Below, piece by piece: positions 1-9,035 of a DNA stretch of 64,000 nucleotides (the stretch's first letter is position 1; each line of letters begins with the position of its first letter). Made by a program: the position numbers and the translations under genes. Origin of the DNA: Kosakonia cowanii JCM 10956 = DSM 18146 (GTDB lineage Bacteria > Pseudomonadota > Gammaproteobacteria > Enterobacterales > Enterobacteriaceae). Location: the NCBI RefSeq assembly GCF_001975225.1, contig NZ_CP019445.1, forward strand, positions 1,488,001 to 1,552,000, in the 5' to 3' direction. Under the pieces are notes generated by a model that saw nothing but the letters and a program-made list of their open reading frames with translations, was not told the DNA's origin and made no database searches.

Positions 1-326
1 TATTCTTTAAATTTAAAGGCGGTAAAGGCGTGGCCACCGCGTTTGGCGCGATTGCGCCGATTGGCTGGGATTTAACGGGCGTAATGGCAGGTACCTGGCT
101 GCTGACGGTGTTGCTAAGCGGCTACTCGTCGCTGGGCGCAATTGTCAGCGCGCTGATTGCGCCATTCTATGTCTGGTGGTTTAAACCGCAGTTCACCTTT
201 CCAGTGGCGATGCTCTCATGCCTGATCCTGCTGCGTCATCATGACAATATTCAGCGTTTGTGGCGGCATCAGGAGAGCAAAATCTGGACGAAGCTGAAAA
301 GGAAGAAGCGGCAGGATAAAGCGTAA
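1..326 (+). CDS. plsY: Glycerol-3-phosphate acyltransferase PlsY, C-terminal part
   Basis: The gene begins before the window; the reading frame starts at base 3 and 107 codons are visible, about half of the usual 205-residue protein. PlsY is an inner-membrane enzyme that transfers the acyl group from acyl phosphate to glycerol 3-phosphate, the first step of phospholipid synthesis. The visible part opens with the glycine-rich family motif [12 protein letters not shown], then has hydrophobic segments ([45 protein letters not shown]) and a basic tail ending [11 protein letters not shown]. It lies tail to tail with tsaD, as in E. coli. Confidence 0.93.
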   Translation, partial: FFKFKGGKGVATAFGAIAPIGWDLTGVMAGTWLLTVLLSGYSSLGAIVSALIAPFYVWWFKPQFTFPVAMLSCLILLRHHDNIQRLWRHQESKIWTKLKRKKRQDKA

Positions 327-328
327 AT

Positions 329-356
329 TTGCCCGGCGCTAGAAAACACCGGGCAA
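329..356. terminator. Hairpin between convergent plsY and tsaD
   Basis: TTGCCCGG (329-336) pairs perfectly with CCGGGCAA (349-356) around a 12-nt loop. It lies between the two stop codons. There is no strong T-run on either side, so it may be a weak bidirectional terminator or only an mRNA-stabilising hairpin. Confidence 0.4.
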
Positions 357-362
357 CAGTAA

Positions 363-1376
363 TTACGCGGCGGGAAGTTCCGCCAGCGGCCAGCGCGGAC
401 GCACCGTCACGCCAAGCCCGACATCATGACCCGCTTTCAGGCGCACCATGCCCGCATAAGCGATCATCGCCCCGTTATCGGTACAAAATTCCGGGCGCGC
501 ATAGAACACTTCACCGCGACGTTTTTCCATCATCTGCCCCAGTTTCGCACGCAGCGTACGGTTAGCGCTGACGCCGCCCGCCATCACCAGCCGGGTAAAA
601 CCAGTTTGATCCAGCGCGCGCTTGCACTTAATCATCAGCGTATCGACCACCGCATCCTCAAAGGCGCGCGCGATATCTGCCCGGGTCTGATCGTCATTGC
701 CACTATTACGAATGGTGTTAGCAGCAAAGGTCTTCAGGCCGGAGAAGCTGAAATCAAGCCCCGGTCGGTCGGTCATCGGACGCGGGAAGACAAAGCGCCC
801 CTCTGTGCCTTGCGCCGCCATCTTCGACAGCATCGGCCCGCCCGGGTAATCAAGACCCAGTAGTTTGGCCGTTTTGTCGAACGCTTCGCCGGCAGCATCA
901 TCTATAGACTCGCCAAGCAGTTCATAATGACCGATGCCGGTCACGCTAATAAGCTGCGTGTGACCGCCGGAAACCAGCAGCGCGACAAACGGAAACGCAG
1001 GCGGGTTCTCTTCCAGCATCGGTGCCAGCAGGTGCCCTTCCATATGGTGTACGGCAATCGCCGGAACATCCCAGGCGAAGGCCAGCGAACGACCAATGGT
1101 TGCACCAACCAGCAGCGCGCCGACAAGGCCTGGCCCCGCGGTATAGGCCACTGCATCAATCTGTTTGGCCGTTAATCCGGCCTCTTTTATGGCGGCCTGA
1201 ATCAGCGGCACGGTTTTGCGCACGTGGTCGCGGGAGGCAAGCTCCGGCACCACGCCGCCGTAATCGGCGTGCAGTTTTACCTGACTATAGAGTTGGTTAG
1301 CGAGAAGACCTTTCTGGTCGTCATAGATAGCGATGCCGGTTTCATCGCAGGATGTTTCAATACCCAGTACGCGCAT
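363..1376 (-). CDS. tsaD: tRNA N6-adenosine threonylcarbamoyltransferase TsaD
   Basis: TsaD transfers the threonylcarbamoyl group from TC-AMP to A37 of ANN-decoding tRNAs, working with TsaB and TsaE in the cytoplasm. The product is 337 residues, the same length as in E. coli. The N-terminus [14 protein letters not shown] is the ASKHA-fold phosphate-binding start. The metal-binding histidines are in HHMEGH (H111 and H115). [10 protein letters not shown] and the late [12 protein letters not shown] motif are also present. It is divergent from rpsU across about 240 bp. The old name is ygjD/gcp. Confidence 0.97.
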   Translation of the reverse strand: MRVLGIETSCDETGIAIYDDQKGLLANQLYSQVKLHADYGGVVPELASRDHVRKTVPLIQAAIKEAGLTAKQIDAVAYTAGPGLVGALLVGATIGRSLAFAWDVPAIAVHHMEGHLLAPMLEENPPAFPFVALLVSGGHTQLISVTGIGHYELLGESIDDAAGEAFDKTAKLLGLDYPGGPMLSKMAAQGTEGRFVFPRPMTDRPGLDFSFSGLKTFAANTIRNSGNDDQTRADIARAFEDAVVDTLMIKCKRALDQTGFTRLVMAGGVSANRTLRAKLGQMMEKRRGEVFYARPEFCTDNGAMIAYAGMVRLKAGHDVGLGVTVRPRWPLAELPAA

Positions 1377-1442
1377 GGCTCTGTTTACCTCTTTGCAATA
1401 GCGCGCAGTGTAGGGCGAATGGGGGGCGATGTAAAACTTTGC

Positions 1443-1830
<388 letters not shown>

Positions 1831-1878
1831 TTACTGAGGGCGAGCGCCCTCTGTGTTAGACCGAGTTGTAGTTGTAAG

Positions 1879-1912
1879 GCCGTGCTTCCGAAAGGAATGC
1901 GCGGCTTATTTT
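1879..1912 (+). terminator. Internal terminator between rpsU and dnaG
   Basis: GCCGTGCTTCC and GGAATGCGCGGC form an 11-bp stem with one bulged T and a GAAA loop, followed by TTATTTT. The position matches the partial terminator that lets rpsU be made in excess over dnaG and rpoD in E. coli. Confidence 0.75.
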
Positions 1913-1999
1913 CGTTTATAACCTGATATAATTTTCGCCTTTTCAGCAACTTACCGCTGATGAGCATAACGAAAACTATATAAGATCAAAACGGGGCCT

Positions 2000-3745
2000 A
2001 TGGCTGGACGAATCCCACGTGTTTTTATCAATGACCTGCTGGCACGTACCGACATCGTCGATCTTATCGACGCGCGCGTAAAGCTAAAAAAGCAGGGCAA
2101 GAACTACCACGCGTGCTGTCCATTCCATAACGAGAAAACCCCCTCTTTCACCGTAAACGGTGAAAAACAGTTTTACCACTGCTTTGGTTGTGGCGCGCAC
2201 GGCAACGCCCTCGACTTTTTAATGAACTACGACAAGCTCGAGTTCGTCGAAAGCGTCGAAGAGCTGGCGGCAATGCACAACCTCGAAGTGCCGTTCGAAG
2301 CAGGCAGCGGACCGAGCCTGATAGAGCGCCATCAACGGCAAACACTCTATCAATTGATGGACGGGCTGAATGCTTTTTATCAGCAGTCGCTGACCCAATC
2401 CGCCGCAGAGCCTGCTCGTCAGTACCTCTCCAGGCGTGGTTTGAGCAGTGAAGTCATTACGCGATTCGCTATTGGTTACGCGCCGCCCGGTTGGGACAAC
2501 GTTTTAAAGCGTTTCGGCAACAATAGCGAAAACCGCAAGTCGCTGATCGATGCAGGCATGCTGGTCACAAACGATCAAGGACGCAGTTACGATCGCTTCC
2601 GCGAGCGGGTGATGTTTCCGATTCGCGACAAGCGCGGCCGGGTGATTGGTTTTGGTGGACGCGTGCTGGGCAACGATACGCCCAAATACCTGAACTCCCC
2701 GGAAACGGATATTTTTCATAAGGGCCGCCAGCTATATGGCCTCTATGAAGCGCAGCAGGATAAGGATGAACCGCAGCGGCTGTTAGTTGTCGAAGGGTAC
2801 ATGGACGTGGTGGCGCTGGCGCAATATGGCATTAACTATGCCGTTGCATCGCTTGGCACCTCCACGACGGCGGATCATATTCAGCTGCTGTTCCGGGTGA
2901 CCAAAAACGTCATCTGCTGTTACGACGGCGACCGTGCCGGCCGCGAAGCCGCATGGCGGGCGCTGGAAACCGCGCTGCCCTATATGAGCGATGGGCGTCA
3001 GCTGCGTTTTATGTTTCTGCCGGATGGCGAAGATCCGGATACGCTGGTGCGTAAAGAGGGCAAAGAGGCGTTCGAAGCGCGGATGGAGCAGGCTCAGCCT
3101 CTCTCCACGTTTCTGTTTAACAGCCTGTTGCCGAAGGCGGATCTCACCACGCCGGATGGGACAACGCAGCTTGCCGCGCTGGCACTGCCGTTGATCAACC
3201 AGGTGCCGGGCGAGACGCTGCGTATTCAGTTACGCCAGATCCTCGGCAACAAGATTGGCATTTTCGACGATGCACAGCTCGATCGATTAATGCCAAAGCA
3301 GGTGGAGAGCGCGGCGGCGCGCCCTGCCCCTCAGCTAAAACGCACAACCATGCGTATACTGATAGGGTTGTTGATCCAGAATCCGGAGCTTGCACCAAAA
3401 GTGCCTTCGCTGGCCGGTCTTGATCAATCCAGACTGCCCGGACTTGGCTTATTTGCAGAACTGGTCAACACTTGTTTGTCTCAACCTGGTCTGACAACTG
3501 GGCAGTTACTGGAACATTATCGCGGCACGAATGAGGCCGCAACCCTTGAAAAACTGTCAATGTGGGACGATATAGCAGATAAGGACATCGCTGAAAAAAC
3601 CTTTACCGACGCGCTCAATCATATGTTTGATTCAATGCTTGAACGGCGACAAGAAGAGTTGATAGCTCGCGATCGCACGCACGGTCTAAGCAGCGAAGAA
3701 CGCCGGGAGCTCTGGCAGTTGAACCAGGAGCTGGCTAAAAAATAA
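2000..3745 (+). CDS. dnaG: DNA primase DnaG
   Basis: DnaG makes the RNA primers for Okazaki fragments and is recruited by DnaB helicase. The product is 581 residues, the usual enterobacterial length. The CHC2 zinc finger ligands are C40, H43, C61 and C64 (CCPFHNEKTPSF and CFGCGAHG). The TOPRIM catalytic core shows E265 in VVEGYMD, and D309 and D311 in CYDGDRAG. The C-terminal helicase-binding region ends RELWQLNQELAKK. It is the middle gene of the operon, separated from rpsU by an internal terminator and from rpoD by 156 bp. Confidence 0.98.
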   Translation: MAGRIPRVFINDLLARTDIVDLIDARVKLKKQGKNYHACCPFHNEKTPSFTVNGEKQFYHCFGCGAHGNALDFLMNYDKLEFVESVEELAAMHNLEVPFEAGSGPSLIERHQRQTLYQLMDGLNAFYQQSLTQSAAEPARQYLSRRGLSSEVITRFAIGYAPPGWDNVLKRFGNNSENRKSLIDAGMLVTNDQGRSYDRFRERVMFPIRDKRGRVIGFGGRVLGNDTPKYLNSPETDIFHKGRQLYGLYEAQQDKDEPQRLLVVEGYMDVVALAQYGINYAVASLGTSTTADHIQLLFRVTKNVICCYDGDRAGREAAWRALETALPYMSDGRQLRFMFLPDGEDPDTLVRKEGKEAFEARMEQAQPLSTFLFNSLLPKADLTTPDGTTQLAALALPLINQVPGETLRIQLRQILGNKIGIFDDAQLDRLMPKQVESAAARPAPQLKRTTMRILIGLLIQNPELAPKVPSLAGLDQSRLPGLGLFAELVNTCLSQPGLTTGQLLEHYRGTNEAATLEKLSMWDDIADKDIAEKTFTDALNHMFDSMLERRQEELIARDRTHGLSSEERRELWQLNQELAKK

Positions 3746-3901
3746 ATTCAACGGCTTAAGTGCCGATAATCGTTCGGGTTGATCCCGACAGCCGCGACGA
3801 GGGCCAGCGGCAAAAATATAAATACACCCTCGCGTTAAATGTTGGCGGTTTATTTCGCTAACCGACACCAACCTCATGAATTTAAGTGTGGATACCGTCT
3901 T

Positions 3902-5746
3902 ATGGAGCAAAACCCGCAGTCACAGCTGAAGCTTCTTGTTACCCGTGGTAAGGAGCAAGGCTATCTGACCTATGCCGAGGTCAATGACCATCTGCCGGAA
4001 GATATCGTCGACTCCGATCAGATCGAAGACATCATCCAAATGATCAACGACATGGGCATCCAGGTGATGGAAGAAGCGCCGGATGCTGATGATCTGTTGC
4101 TGGCTGAAAACTCCAACAACACAGACGAAGATGCTGAAGAAGCCGCTGCACAGGTTCTGTCCAGCGTAGAGTCTGAAATCGGACGAACTACCGACCCGGT
4201 GCGCATGTACATGCGCGAAATGGGCACCGTTGAACTGCTGACCCGTGAAGGCGAAATCGACATCGCCAAACGTATTGAAGACGGGATTAACCAGGTTCAG
4301 TGCTCCGTTGCCGAGTATCCGGAAGCTATCACCTACCTGCTGGAACAGTACGACCGTGTTGAAGCAGAGCAGGCTCGTCTCTCCGATCTGATCACCGGTT
4401 TCGTCGATCCGAACGCCGAAGAAGATATGGCGCCAACGGCGACCCACGTCGGCTCTGAGCTCTCCAGCGAAGAGATGGACGACGATGAAGATGAAGAAGA
4501 AGACGACAGCGATGACGACAGCGACGATGACAACAGCATCGACCCTGAGCTGGCACGTGAGAAATTCGCTGAACTGCGTACGCAGTACGAGCTGGCTCGC
4601 GACACAATCAAAGCAAAAGGACGCAGCCACGCTGCCGCACAGGAAGAGATCCTTAAGCTGTCTGAAGTCTTCAAGCAGTTCCGTCTGGTGCCGAAGCAGT
4701 TCGACTACCTGGTAAACAGCATGCGCGTGATGATGGATCGCGTACGTACCCAGGAACGCATCATCATGAAGCTGTGCGTTGAACAGTGCAAAATGCCGAA
4801 GAAAAACTTCATCACCCTCTTCACCGGTAATGAAACCAGCGAAACCTGGTTCAACGCCGCGCTGGCCATGAACAAACCGTGGTCTGAGAAGCTGAAAGAT
4901 GTGACTGAAGAAGTGCAACGCGGCCTGATGAAGCTGCAGCAGATTGAAGAAGAGACCGGCCTGACGATTGAGCAGGTTAAAGATATCAACCGTCGTATGT
5001 CTATCGGCGAAGCGAAAGCGCGTCGTGCGAAGAAAGAGATGGTTGAAGCGAACTTGCGTCTGGTTATCTCTATCGCCAAGAAATATACCAACCGTGGTCT
5101 GCAGTTCCTCGATCTGATTCAGGAAGGGAACATCGGCCTGATGAAAGCGGTTGATAAGTTTGAATATCGCCGTGGTTACAAGTTCTCGACTTATGCAACC
5201 TGGTGGATCCGTCAGGCAATCACCCGCTCTATCGCGGATCAGGCGCGTACCATCCGTATTCCGGTGCATATGATTGAGACAATCAACAAGCTCAACCGTA
5301 TCTCTCGCCAGATGCTGCAGGAGATGGGTCGTGAACCGACGCCGGAAGAGCTGGCTGAGCGTATGCTGATGCCGGAAGATAAGATCCGCAAAGTGCTGAA
5401 GATCGCCAAAGAGCCAATCTCCATGGAAACGCCGATTGGCGATGATGAAGATTCGCATCTGGGTGATTTTATCGAGGATACCACCCTCGAGCTGCCGCTG
5501 GACTCTGCAACCACCGAGAGCCTGCGCGCTGCAACGCACGATGTGCTGGCTGGCCTTACCGCTCGTGAAGCGAAGGTGCTGCGCATGCGTTTCGGTATCG
5601 ACATGAATACCGACCATACGCTGGAAGAGGTGGGTAAACAGTTCGACGTTACCCGCGAACGTATCCGTCAGATCGAAGCGAAGGCATTGCGCAAACTGCG
5701 CCACCCGAGCCGCTCTGAAGTGCTGCGTAGCTTCCTCGACGATTAA
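3902..5746 (+). CDS. rpoD: RNA polymerase sigma factor RpoD (sigma-70)
   Basis: This is the housekeeping sigma factor, 614 residues (613 in E. coli). The start chosen is the ATG at 3902 ([12 protein letters not shown]); the frame runs open 63 bp upstream, but E. coli begins at this ATG. Visible parts are region 1.1 at the N-terminus, a long Asp/Glu/Ser-rich acidic stretch near residues 190-212 in the non-conserved region, region 2 with [20 protein letters not shown], and region 4.2 with the helix-turn-helix [21 protein letters not shown] strong terminator follows directly. Confidence 0.98.
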   Translation: MEQNPQSQLKLLVTRGKEQGYLTYAEVNDHLPEDIVDSDQIEDIIQMINDMGIQVMEEAPDADDLLLAENSNNTDEDAEEAAAQVLSSVESEIGRTTDPVRMYMREMGTVELLTREGEIDIAKRIEDGINQVQCSVAEYPEAITYLLEQYDRVEAEQARLSDLITGFVDPNAEEDMAPTATHVGSELSSEEMDDDEDEEEDDSDDDSDDDNSIDPELAREKFAELRTQYELARDTIKAKGRSHAAAQEEILKLSEVFKQFRLVPKQFDYLVNSMRVMMDRVRTQERIIMKLCVEQCKMPKKNFITLFTGNETSETWFNAALAMNKPWSEKLKDVTEEVQRGLMKLQQIEEETGLTIEQVKDINRRMSIGEAKARRAKKEMVEANLRLVISIAKKYTNRGLQFLDLIQEGNIGLMKAVDKFEYRRGYKFSTYATWWIRQAITRSIADQARTIRIPVHMIETINKLNRISRQMLQEMGREPTPEELAERMLMPEDKIRKVLKIAKEPISMETPIGDDEDSHLGDFIEDTTLELPLDSATTESLRAATHDVLAGLTAREAKVLRMRFGIDMNTDHTLEEVGKQFDVTRERIRQIEAKALRKLRHPSRSEVLRSFLDD

Positions 5747-5760
5747 TCGTCACGCCAGAC

Positions 5761-5790
5761 AAAAAAGCTCCCCGACGGGAGCTTTTTTTT
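5761..5790 (+). terminator. Terminator of the rpsU-dnaG-rpoD operon
   Basis: AAAAAAGCTCCC, loop CGAC, then GGGAGC and eight T residues form a textbook intrinsic terminator. The A-run on the other side lets it also stop transcripts of mug coming from the right. Confidence 0.93.
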
Positions 5791-5800
5791 CGCCTGTTAT

Positions 5801-6307
5801 TTACAAGCCGCGCGATGCCAGCGCGTCATCAAGCTCGCGATAGGCTTCAACCAGTTTCTCTAACGACGCGCGGTTCAGGCCGCTGGGATTGGGCAGCACC
5901 CAGATTTGCGTCACGCCAATGGTCATCTCCTGCTTACCCCACTTCGCACCGCGCACGCTAAAGGCCTGCTCAAACGCCTGTTTGCCAAGCACCGCCAGCG
6001 CGGCGGGCTGATACTCCTCTATTTTATGTACCAGATCCCTGCCGCCGGTACGCAGCTCATGTAGCCCGACTTCCGTCGCCTGCACCGTCGGACGCTGCAC
6101 CAGCATGGTAATGCCGCAGCGCGTATCCAGCAGATGGTGCTCATCCTCAGGGCGCAACTGCTGGTCGGTAAAGCCGGCCTGATGAATCACTTTCCAGAAG
6201 CGATTCCCCGGATGCGCAAAATGAAACCCCGTATGGGCAGAGGACTTCCCCGGATTAATGCCACAAAACACGACGCGCAGCCCCGGCGCCAGAATATCGT
6301 GGATCAT
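5801..6307 (-). CDS. mug: G/U mismatch-specific DNA glycosylase Mug
   Basis: Mug removes uracil, ethenocytosine and related lesions opposite guanine. The 168 residues match the E. coli length. The catalytic asparagine is N18 in CGINPG, and the second family motif NPSGLNR is at 140-146, inserting into the helix next to the lesion. It is convergent with rpoD and lies next to ileX as in E. coli. Confidence 0.96.
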   Translation of the reverse strand: MIHDILAPGLRVVFCGINPGKSSAHTGFHFAHPGNRFWKVIHQAGFTDQQLRPEDEHHLLDTRCGITMLVQRPTVQATEVGLHELRTGGRDLVHKIEEYQPAALAVLGKQAFEQAFSVRGAKWGKQEMTIGVTQIWVLPNPSGLNRASLEKLVEAYRELDDALASRGL

Positions 6308-6394
6308 GCTTTACTCCCGATTAGAAACGATAAACTTAAGTATAAGAGATTGAAAATGCGCTGTTTATAAAAACATCAGCCGGGCGATTCCTGC

Positions 6395-6423
6395 TGGATT
6401 GCGAAGGTAAGTTACTCTATAAT
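6395..6423 (+). promoter_or_regulatory. Promoter of ileX
   Basis: A perfect -10 hexamer TATAAT is at 6418-6423, ten bases before the mature tRNA 5' end. The -35 (TGGATT, 6395-6400) is weak. The start point would fall inside or just before the short CCGCCAC leader. Confidence 0.6.
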
Positions 6424-6433
6424 TCACCGCCAC

Positions 6434-6509
6434 GGCCCCTTAGCTCAGTGGTTAGAGCAGGCGACTCATAATCGCTTGGTCGTTGGTTCAAACCCAACAG
6501 GGGCCACCA
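6434..6509 (+). tRNA. ileX: tRNA-Ile, anticodon CAU (lysidine-modified)
   Basis: This is a 76-nt tRNA with acceptor stem GGCCCCT, a D-loop containing AGTGGTTAGAG, anticodon loop CTCATAA, T-loop TTCAAAC and an encoded CCA. The CAU anticodon would read as Met, but the body matches the minor tRNA-Ile2 type, in which TilS converts C34 to lysidine so that it reads AUA. Its place beside mug matches E. coli ileX. The 3' 45 bases are part of the attachment site used by the downstream element. Confidence 0.93.
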
Positions 6510-6514
6510 AATTT
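6465..6514 (+). repeat. attL: 50-bp direct repeat in the 3' half of ileX
   Basis: Bases 6465-6514, from the anticodon stem through CCA plus five bases, are repeated exactly at 10936-10985. The bases on either side differ between the copies. This is the signature of tyrosine-recombinase integration into a tRNA 3' end, where the element restores an intact tRNA gene at the left junction. Confidence 0.93.
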
Positions 6515-6536
6515 CTCTATATAAATCAGCAAAATA

Positions 6537-6561
6537 AACCACTCCAGGGAGTGGTTTTTTT
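6537..6561 (+). terminator. Terminator after ileX (element side)
   Basis: AACCACTCC, AG, GGAGTGGTT and a T-run follow 28 bp after the tRNA. A similar but not identical hairpin lies after attR at 11008, so the element brought its own replacement for the tRNA terminator. Confidence 0.88.
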
Positions 6562-6695
6562 GTAGACGAAAATGCAAGTGTCCTCTTTTCGTCCCCTCAT
6601 GTTGAGACTTCTATGTGCGAGGACAAAAAAGGTGCCTATATACACCTACCGGATTGAACGTATAGAATCTATCAACACAGGATGGAGAGGGAAGA

Positions 6696-7226
6696 GTGGA
6701 GAAGCTGCAATTATTTTATAATGACCCTTTAGAAGCTGGCTTAGCTTTGTTTGCGGCAGCATTGTTGTCGATATTCGGAGCCTTTATTAAGGACTGGTTG
6801 CTGAAACTATTTAGCGTTTTTTCGAAAGGTATGAAGGCGCGCAGTGTAGCAAGCAAGAAAAGGGTTTTTAAGCAGGCGCGCTTCTTACTGCGTGACCCGG
6901 TTTTACTCTCTTTATTCACATTTAGAGCAGTAAGGTCCAATTTATTATGGGTGACATCAAATATTTTGAGTATTCTGCTGCTTGTATATGCTCAGCAACA
7001 GATCAGTAATTTTAATTTTGATAGCATTACAAGAATGAGTCTTTTTGAGGCTCTTTTTGCCAACGATGCTGAAGTTACAGTGCTTTTCTATTATACGTTC
7101 TTAGGATCTATTACATTTCTTGCTACGTTAACCTCTGGCTATGTCTCCTCTGCAAGAAACCGCATATTGTATAAGGCGTATACTTCACGTCTAAAAAAAT
7201 TAAGAGCCGGGATTGAATTACCCTAG
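6696..7226 (+). CDS. Small integral membrane protein of unknown function
   Basis: The product has 176 residues and I do not recognise its family. The GTG start at 6696 is preceded by a strong GGAGAGGGAAGA ribosome-binding site. Three hydrophobic stretches are visible: around residues 14-32 (AGLALFAAALLSIFGAFI), around 83-100 (LLWVTSNILSILLLVYA) and around 127-145 (VTVLFYYTFLGSITFLATL). A Lys/Arg-rich segment follows the first one (GMKARSVASKKRVFKQAR) and the tail is basic, suggesting cytosolic loops. It is the first gene inside the element, overlaps the convergent gene at 7218 by 9 bp and is likely cargo. The inverted repeat AGGTG-N8-CACCT at 6630-6647 lies in its upstream region. Confidence 0.65.
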   Translation: MEKLQLFYNDPLEAGLALFAAALLSIFGAFIKDWLLKLFSVFSKGMKARSVASKKRVFKQARFLLRDPVLLSLFTFRAVRSNLLWVTSNILSILLLVYAQQQISNFNFDSITRMSLFEALFANDAEVTVLFYYTFLGSITFLATLTSGYVSSARNRILYKAYTSRLKKLRAGIELP

Positions 7227-7484
7227 TGTTTTTCGATCTAACCAGTGCCCGTATGCCGTTTGCCATGCGGCTGACTGATCAGCAAAAGGCTTTTCAGCTA
7301 TGGGAAGCCATTGCTGCTTCCCGTGCGACCTGTCCAGATACCGGACATCCCAGTACTGCGCACGTGGCCAGAGAACATACCTGTTATCTGGCCAAAAGTT
7401 GTTAATCTGTGCGTCTCTCTTTTCGAGTTTCTGCCCCCTAGATAAGAAAATGAAAAGCGCGCCATCAATTTCAAATCGTCCCAT
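7218..7484 (-). CDS. Small hypothetical protein preceded by a LexA box
   Basis: This 88-residue product starts at ATG 7484; a GTG one codon earlier is an alternative. It is rich in Trp, Tyr and charged residues (NNFWPDNRYVLWPRAQYWDV, HGKQQWLPIAEKPF), which looks like a folded protein rather than a chance frame, but I cannot name a family. A consensus SOS box lies 27 bp upstream, so DNA damage probably induces it. Prophages of the P2/186 group often carry SOS-controlled genes near their ends, which fits the other phage remains here. Confidence 0.5.
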   Translation of the reverse strand: MGRFEIDGALFIFLSRGQKLEKRDAQINNFWPDNRYVLWPRAQYWDVRYLDRSHGKQQWLPIAEKPFADQSAAWQTAYGHWLDRKTLG

Positions 7485-7510
7485 CACCGCCCCGCTTCAA
7501 TGCTGAATAA

Positions 7511-7526
7511 CTGTATAAACATACAG
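7511..7526 (-). promoter_or_regulatory. LexA (SOS) box
   Basis: CTGTATAAACATACAG fits CTGT-N8-ACAG exactly, with an AT-rich centre. On the minus strand TTTATACAG can also serve as a -10 region for the gene starting at 7484. There is no plus-strand gene for more than 1 kb, so the minus gene is the likely target. Confidence 0.7.
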
Positions 7527-8017
7527 AACATCATATGCGACATTTTTCAGTGATGCCAATCCTGTGTAAAGGAGGCAAACCCGCCATATGCTTGGCCCTG
7601 TGTTGAGTTTAAGTTTTCCTTTAAGCTCATATTAAGATCCATTTAACCGACCGAAAATTAATTTATCTAAATAAAAACAATGATTTATTAAAAATATCAG
7701 ATCCTAATCTGATCCAACTAACTGAAAAAAAGTGAAATTCCTTTCATTCTTTTCAGTTCAGGATTCCCGGCACGCCGTCAGTGGTGGCGCGGGCTGGCAG
7801 GCTGGTTTGTAGAAAAACAAAACTGAAAATTTTTTGTGATCCAAAACTTGCAGGCAGGTGCGGTGTAGTGCCGTTTTTGTCTGCGACACATTTATTTTGT
7901 CGGCGTGCGGCTGCGCCTGCGTAACGGTGCTGGCGAGATCGTTTTAAGGTGTTCTTGATGGCGGGATGATGCTTCATGCGCCCACAGCGCGTTGCGTGGC
8001 GTCTGGCGTGGGGGTAT
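7527..8017. other. AT-rich stretch without a clear gene
   Basis: Bases 7527-7752 are AT-rich and hold a perfect hairpin-type inverted repeat ATCAGAT-CCTA-ATCTGAT at 7696-7713. Bases 7753-8017 keep an open minus frame with a phage-like feel (ending ARATTDGVPGILN), but no start, ribosome-binding site or domain supports a gene. I regard it as degraded phage DNA. Confidence 0.4.
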
Positions 8018-8041
8018 AAAAAAGCCCGCATTGCGCGGGCT
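8018..8041 (-). terminator. Intrinsic terminator of the phage gene relic
   Basis: Reading the minus strand, AGCCCGC, GCAAT, GCGGGCT then TTTTTTAT follows the stop codon at 8046-8048 by only 4 bp. It belongs to the baseplate-like relic and shows that the old 3' end of that gene is preserved. Confidence 0.8.
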
Positions 8042-8045
8042 GGGA

Positions 8046-8592
8046 TCAGGCGATTGTCTTCTGGTATTTGCTGCGGGTCTGCCCCGCCCTGGCAGCCACC
8101 TGCGTAAAAGCGCTCGCACTGGCTGGTGCACCAGTGCCGGGTCACCCGCTGCGATACCTCGGCGCGCTGCTGTTGCAGCTGCTCGTCCGGCTTCACGTCC
8201 GGCAGGCTTGTGCCCTCCGGCACGGTCTGGCGCACAAAGGACTTATCCGGCCTGCCGCCGGTGAAGGCCACCTCTACCAGTGTCCCTTCGAGCGGAAACG
8301 GGAACATGCCCGAATCATTCCCGGCCATTGGCTCGGGCAGCAGCACGGCAGAATAAACCGACGTACCGCTGTCGGGCCTGCCGTCTGCGTTAAGCAGTTG
8401 CACATTGACGGCATAACGTGGCAAGAATGGACCAGCAAACTTATCACTGCTGGCCGGTTCACTCACGGCCATCCCCCGCGCAAATTTTGGTAGGTGGATA
8501 CCGCTGGCCAGCTCCGGGTAATCACTTTCAATCTGCCGCTGTGACGGTGTTTTTTGCAGGGGCGCGCCGCTGGCTTTTTCGCGCGGCACCCT
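8046..8592 (-). pseudogene. Remnant of a phage baseplate/VgrG-like protein gene
   Basis: The frame read from 8589 gives a coherent phage-like protein for about 150 residues (for example FARGMAVSEPASSDKFAGPF, GMFPFPLEGTLVEVAFTGGR, QQQRAEVSQRVT). It then turns into an implausible Arg/Cys-rich sequence. A plausible C-terminus (PASASAFTQVAARAGQTRSK) is found in another frame and ends at a stop directly before the terminator. The simplest reading is a gene truncated at its 5' end and carrying a frameshift or internal deletion near 8140. The OB-fold baseplate/VgrG-like assignment is recalled from similar prophage proteins and is an inference. Confidence 0.5.
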
Positions 8593-8618
8593 AATGCTCG
8601 CTGTGGGGAGGTTGAAAA

Positions 8619-9035
8619 ATGAAACTTAGCCAAATAAGTTCCGGGAAAATCACCTTTATAAAAACCATAGGCAAACGGAATCGCACTATCCCAATCGATA
8701 AGAGTTCGATGGCAAATATTCCCAGTAAGAATGGTGTCTTGTTTACGCCTTGTTATTATGCTTTTAGGAATGCACTTGAGAGAGCGAATATTGAGTTACC
8801 TCTGGGCCAGTTAACTCATGTATTACGTCACATTTTTGCAAGCCACTTCACGATGAATGGAGGCAATATACTAGTCACTCAAAGAATCTTAGGTCATACT
8901 GATATAAAAGTGACAATGAGATATGCTCATTTTGCGCCATCTCATTTAATTGAAGCTGTAACATTCAATCCATTATCCGATTCAGTGAAGAAGGACGTTA
9001 ATGATGAACGATATAAGTTTTCAACAATACCTTGA
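8619..9035 (+). pseudogene. C-terminal stump of a P2-type tyrosine integrase
   Basis: The 138 residues contain the second half of the tyrosine recombinase catalytic domain: HVLRHIFASHF (box with H-x-x-R-H) and RILGHTDIKVTMRYAHFAP with the late histidine and the nucleophilic tyrosine. The arm-binding and core-binding domains and the first catalytic arginine are missing, against roughly 330 residues for the family. The frame is closed by a TGA just before the ATG at 8619, so a deletion joined foreign DNA here. A strong ribosome-binding site (GGGGAGG) precedes that ATG, so the stump may still be translated. Its last 35 bases overlap the start of the KAP NTPase gene. Confidence 0.85.

Noticed and set aside
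3839..3901. N-terminal extension of RpoD by 21 residues
   Set aside because: RpoD starts [12 protein letters not shown] in enterobacteria; the extra codons lie in the intergenic leader.
3920..5704. A 594-codon open frame antisense to rpoD
   Set aside because: It exactly shadows rpoD codons, has His/Phe/Leu-rich composition typical of antisense frames and no ribosome-binding site.
6434..6509. tRNA-Met because of the CAU anticodon
   Set aside because: The tRNA body and its position beside mug match ileX, whose anticodon C is modified to lysidine and reads AUA.
7753..8045. Extension of the minus frame from 8589 down to 7753 as one 278-residue protein
   Set aside because: After about residue 150 the sequence stops looking like the family, and a terminator at 8018-8041 lies inside the supposed gene.
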